From contig JANQGC010000025.1 of assembly GCA_028277515.1 (NCBI GenBank), positions 1 to 24,568 on the forward strand: DNA of 24,568 nt. The letters are read 5' to 3'. Of this stretch, positions 22,142-24,568 are shown in pieces (position 1 is the stretch's first letter; every line of letters starts with the position of its first letter). The translations under genes and the position numbers were made by a program. Source of the DNA: Anaerolineae bacterium (lineage in GTDB: Bacteria > Chloroflexota > Anaerolineae > Promineifilales > Promineifilaceae). The notes below the pieces were generated by a model, which was not told where the DNA came from, did not search any database, and saw only the letters and a program-made list of their open reading frames with translations.

Positions 22142-23473
22142 TTAGGGTTTCAATCGCGCGTAATCTTGCGGGCTGTCGATGTCTTGCAGCACCGCTGGCG
22201 AATTCACCGCTACCAGCGCCACTTCATATTGCTTTAACAAATCGCGTGGCGCGCTTCCCGGTGGTAAGGTCAGCAGTTCGGCAAAATGGCGGCGGTCAAT
22301 TAAGACCGGGTTGCCGCGCCGGCCTTGATAGGTTGGCGCTATGAGTGTGCCCTGACCCTGCCAGTAGGCTTCCAGCAAACGGGTAATTGTTTCGGGATGG
22401 ATCATCGGTTGGTCGGCCAGCATGACGAGCACAGCGGCAATTTGGGGTTTCAACTTTTTAACCGCCGTTTGTAAGGAGGACAGCATTTCGCCTTGGGCAT
22501 ATTGTTCGTTAATCACAGCGAGCACGCCTGCGGCCGATGCAATTTCCATCACGGCTGCGGCCTCATGACCGGCGACGACGAGAATATCATGCACGGCCGA
22601 ATCCTGCACGTGATGGATCGTTTGACCTAAAACAGTCGTGTCTGCCCAGGGCAAAAGTTGTTTGCTACGTCCCATGCGTTTCGATTGTCCGGCAGCAAGG
22701 ATGACACCGGTCACCCTGTTATGGACTTCTATTACAGGGGTTTTTGATTGGGCCTGGCTGATGACGACTTGTTCAATCCGTGGTTCTGATAATATCTGCT
22801 GGGCAATGTCGCGGGCTGCCTTTAGCTGTTTATCCGTTTCCACCTTATTAATTGCAGGAATGACGCGGGCATTCTGTGGCACATTTTTGAGGCCGCCATT
22901 CCGATCGATCAACACCTGAGCTAAATCGCGCCTGGTTAATATGTCAGACTTCGTTTTGCCCAGCAATGCAGCTAATAATTCAGGGCGATGGGCTGTTTCT
23001 TGAATCGGATGGCCTAAACTATCAATGCCAATGACCGGCACAACCAGGGTCGTGCCATCCGGTATGGCCGGCTCATGCTCTGCTGGCGCTTTAATAGGCA
23101 GCATCCTGGCACCATCCGCCTCCACCAGTATGAAATCGAACAGTTGCAGCAGTTGAACCGGCATATCTTTGGGAATACCCGACACCTTTTCCTCATTTAA
23201 AGAGCCGGAAAATAAAATAAGTTTTTTAGCAGCCTTTCTCTGTTCCAAGATTGAGAGGTTCGTATAGTTTACAATCGTGGCTTCTAAGGAAGCCGCAGCT
23301 TTGGCGATCTGCGTACTGGCCATGCGCGTTGTGCTGGTGATTAGCAGCCGGCCTGATAGTTGGGCAGCAAGCGCAAACATCAGCGAACTTTTGCCCCCGG
23401 CACCGCAAAAGGCGACCAACGCCTTTTCTGCACCCAGGTTAAATGCTTGCAGCAACGATTGTTTGCGTTTCAT
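22142..23473 (-). CDS. yqeC: YqeC-MocA fusion: molybdenum-hydroxylase accessory and cofactor nucleotidyltransferase
   Basis: A 443-residue two-domain protein. Residues 1 to about 245 match YqeC, a P-loop-like accessory protein of selenium-dependent molybdenum hydroxylases: FCGAGGKSSL (22-31), TSTTRM (47-52) and EADGARMLPIKAP (118-130). From about 254 to the end it is a MocA/MobA-type nucleotidyltransferase that adds CMP (or a similar nucleotide) to molybdopterin: VILAAGQSKRMGRSKQLLPW (257-276), LADQP (353-357) and GRRGNPVLI (384-392). In E. coli these are separate proteins. The ATG at 23473 has no clear ribosome-binding site and lies 14 bases after the yqeB stop, so coupled translation is likely. 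Confidence 0.9.
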   Translation of the reverse strand: MKRKQSLLQAFNLGAEKALVAFCGAGGKSSLMFALAAQLSGRLLITSTTRMASTQIAKAAASLEATIVNYTNLSILEQRKAAKKLILFSGSLNEEKVSGIPKDMPVQLLQLFDFILVEADGARMLPIKAPAEHEPAIPDGTTLVVPVIGIDSLGHPIQETAHRPELLAALLGKTKSDILTRRDLAQVLIDRNGGLKNVPQNARVIPAINKVETDKQLKAARDIAQQILSEPRIEQVVISQAQSKTPVIEVHNRVTGVILAAGQSKRMGRSKQLLPWADTTVLGQTIHHVQDSAVHDILVVAGHEAAAVMEIASAAGVLAVINEQYAQGEMLSSLQTAVKKLKPQIAAVLVMLADQPMIHPETITRLLEAYWQGQGTLIAPTYQGRRGNPVLIDRRHFAELLTLPPGSAPRDLLKQYEVALVAVNSPAVLQDIDSPQDYARLKP

Positions 23474-23487
23474 ATGTGAGCAGGGGG

Positions 23488-24315
23488 TTATTTAGCCTGG
23501 CCGTTTTGACTTGAAAGATGAGACAGGATCGCTTCTAAAACGCCACCGCCAATGGATAGGGCCTTATCCGATATGGTGAAACAGGCCGACCGGTCGGCGC
23601 GAGCATCCACATCCCCTATTTTCAAGCCTTTATTGACCTGTGTTCCACCGGCAATTAAGCCGCGAATCACGCCATCAAAGGGTGCCAGGACGGGGAGACT
23701 ATTCACTGTACCAACGAGGTCACCGGAAACGACACGATCACCAATTTTAAAGTGCCAAATGACATGGCCAGCGGCCGGCGCGCGCAAGACGCGTTCCGCC
23801 CCTTTGCCGGCGATGATGCCCGGCGTGCCGGTATTGGGCAAAGCCGGTCCCTGCCATATGACCCGGCCTAAGGTGTGGCCGCGCATGGTTTCGATGACGG
23901 CATGGCAATCCTTTCCGGCGGAAAAACCGGGTCCCAGGGCGATCACCAGAAAGGCCTGGTCAATGCTAGTGTCGATATTCCGTTTAGCCATCCGTGCATC
24001 GACGAGGGCATAAGGAGGTTGGGGCAGGTCACGGAGGACAGGATCGAGACCGGGAGCGATCAGCACAGGAATTAACCCTTCATAAGCTAGTCGAACGGCC
24101 TCTTGCACAGATGCTACGCGTAAGCCTTGTAAATCTTCCACGGAGACCTGGCCTTCTAAAGCGGCCGTGGCCAGCGCCACCTGGCGTCGCACAACCAGCG
24201 GCCGGGCTAATTCAAGACAAAGGACGGGAAAACCGGATTTCACCAGGCGGTATATCACGCCGGTGCCCAAATCACCACCACCGCGAACGATGACCAGGCG
24301 ATCTTTAAAGTACAT
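23488..24315 (-). CDS. yqeB: YqeB / EF2563-family selenium-dependent molybdenum hydroxylase system protein
   Basis: A 275-residue protein of the family found with selenium-dependent xanthine dehydrogenase-type enzymes. Seen: an N-terminal dinucleotide-like motif VIVRGGGDLGTG (8-19), VDARMAKRN (105-113), then the family block ALGPGFSAGKDCHAVIETMRG, NTGTPG, and near the end KIGDVDAR. Its exact reaction is not known; it is believed to act in maturation of the selenium-containing molybdenum site. It lies between a molybdenum-hydroxylase catalytic subunit and YqeC-MocA on the same strand, 75 and 14 bases apart. The ATG at 24315 has no evident Shine-Dalgarno; AACGGTTACCGTT-type symmetry (24316-24328) precedes it. 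Confidence 0.92.
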   Translation of the reverse strand: MYFKDRLVIVRGGGDLGTGVIYRLVKSGFPVLCLELARPLVVRRQVALATAALEGQVSVEDLQGLRVASVQEAVRLAYEGLIPVLIAPGLDPVLRDLPQPPYALVDARMAKRNIDTSIDQAFLVIALGPGFSAGKDCHAVIETMRGHTLGRVIWQGPALPNTGTPGIIAGKGAERVLRAPAAGHVIWHFKIGDRVVSGDLVGTVNSLPVLAPFDGVIRGLIAGGTQVNKGLKIGDVDARADRSACFTISDKALSIGGGVLEAILSHLSSQNGQAK

Positions 24316-24332
24316 AACGGTTACCGTTTAGG

Positions 24333-24365
24333 CCAGCGGCCGTCCAAATAGGGGACGGCCGTTGG
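24333..24365. repeat. GC-rich hairpin between hydroxylase and yqeB
   Basis: CCAGCGGCCGTCC (24333-24345) pairs over 13 positions (one G-U) with GGACGGCCGTTGG (24353-24365) around a seven-base loop. It lies 26 bases after the hydroxylase stop. No T-run follows on the minus strand, so it may attenuate or stabilise the message rather than terminate it. Confidence 0.6.
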
Positions 24366-24390
24366 TTACACGCTTATGTTTTCACTATTC

Positions 24391-24567
24391 TCAACCACCG
24401 ATGCCATGCTCGCGCAACCTGGCCACAACACGGTCCGGTGTGAGCGGAATTTGATCGAACCAGACGCCCGTTGCGTCATGTAAAGCAGCGACTACAGCCG
24501 GGGCAAAAGTGATAAACGGCATTTCGGCCACCCCGCGAACGCCCCAGGGACCGAGGGGATCAGGAAT
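24391..24567 (-). CDS. C-terminal end of a xanthine-dehydrogenase/aldehyde-oxidase type catalytic subunit
   Basis: The last 58 codons of a gene that continues beyond the window. The peptide includes [13 protein letters not shown], then [26 protein letters not shown], which is the conserved C-terminus of molybdopterin-binding subunits of the xanthine dehydrogenase family (the GxxGAxGxGE-like loop holds the active-site region, with Glu in VAEMP at residue 15 of this fragment). The gene precedes yqeB and yqeC-mocA on the same strand, consistent with their role in loading its cofactor. Whether it is selenium-dependent cannot be told from this end. Confidence 0.88.
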   Translation of the reverse strand: MPDPLGPWGVRGVAEMPFITFAPAVVAALHDATGVWFDQIPLTPDRVVARLREHGIGG

Positions 24568-24568
24568 T

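Overview
The window looks like a chromosomal segment of an uncultured-type Chloroflexota bacterium (Anaerolineae-like). This rests on overall gene style: a fused FtcD, the long CTC form of L25, membrane-anchored spermidine-synthase-like and PMT-type proteins, a Pro/Thr-rich M23 lipoprotein, and very frequent CGGCCG words. It is an inference from composition and family habit, not a phylogenetic result. GC is moderate. Most genes are intact housekeeping or envelope genes. I see no phage, insertion sequence, CRISPR array or toxin-antitoxin module.

Layout. 1-1750 (minus): the start of a secreted, lipoprotein-like protein cut by the window edge, then a cysteine-desulfurase-type PLP enzyme whose candidate promoter is bracketed by two 15-bp palindromes. 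1792-1946 (plus): tRNA-Leu(GAG) with a consensus promoter and an intrinsic terminator. 1945-3399 (minus): a two-gene unit of a YfcE-like phosphodiesterase and an NAD-dependent sugar epimerase. 3715-7793 (plus): a MoxR ATPase, DUF58 and DUF4129 membrane operon; the palindrome pair seen at the desulfurase recurs inside it. 7862-10515 (plus): the bifunctional histidine/folate enzyme FtcD followed by an M23 lipoprotein with an unusual metal-site residue. 10519-15814 (minus): SDR, DUF1461 membrane protein, spermidine-synthase-like membrane protein and a GT39/PMT-like glycosyltransferase. 15868-16717 (minus): ribosomal protein L25/CTC with its promoter and a strong terminator. 16954-20820 (plus): a DUF2267 protein, a 1041-residue fusion of a glycoside-hydrolase-like ectodomain to an O-antigen-ligase membrane domain, and a stand-alone acyl carrier protein. 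20880-21970 (minus): a hotdog thioesterase translationally coupled to an unknown membrane protein. 22142-24568 (minus): a molybdenum-hydroxylase block, made of the C-terminal end of a xanthine-dehydrogenase-type catalytic subunit, YqeB, and a YqeC-MocA fusion.

Several genes appear to share surface-polymer or envelope functions (epimerase, GT39, O-antigen-ligase fusion, M23). The three genes at the right end form a coherent pathway for maturing a molybdenum (possibly selenium-dependent) hydroxylase. The most unusual items are the hydrolase-ligase fusion and its neighbours, the recurrent paired palindromes, two GTAA...CGCGA inverted repeats lying between genes, and apparent leaderless or non-ATG starts. 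No complete new system could be demonstrated from sequence alone.
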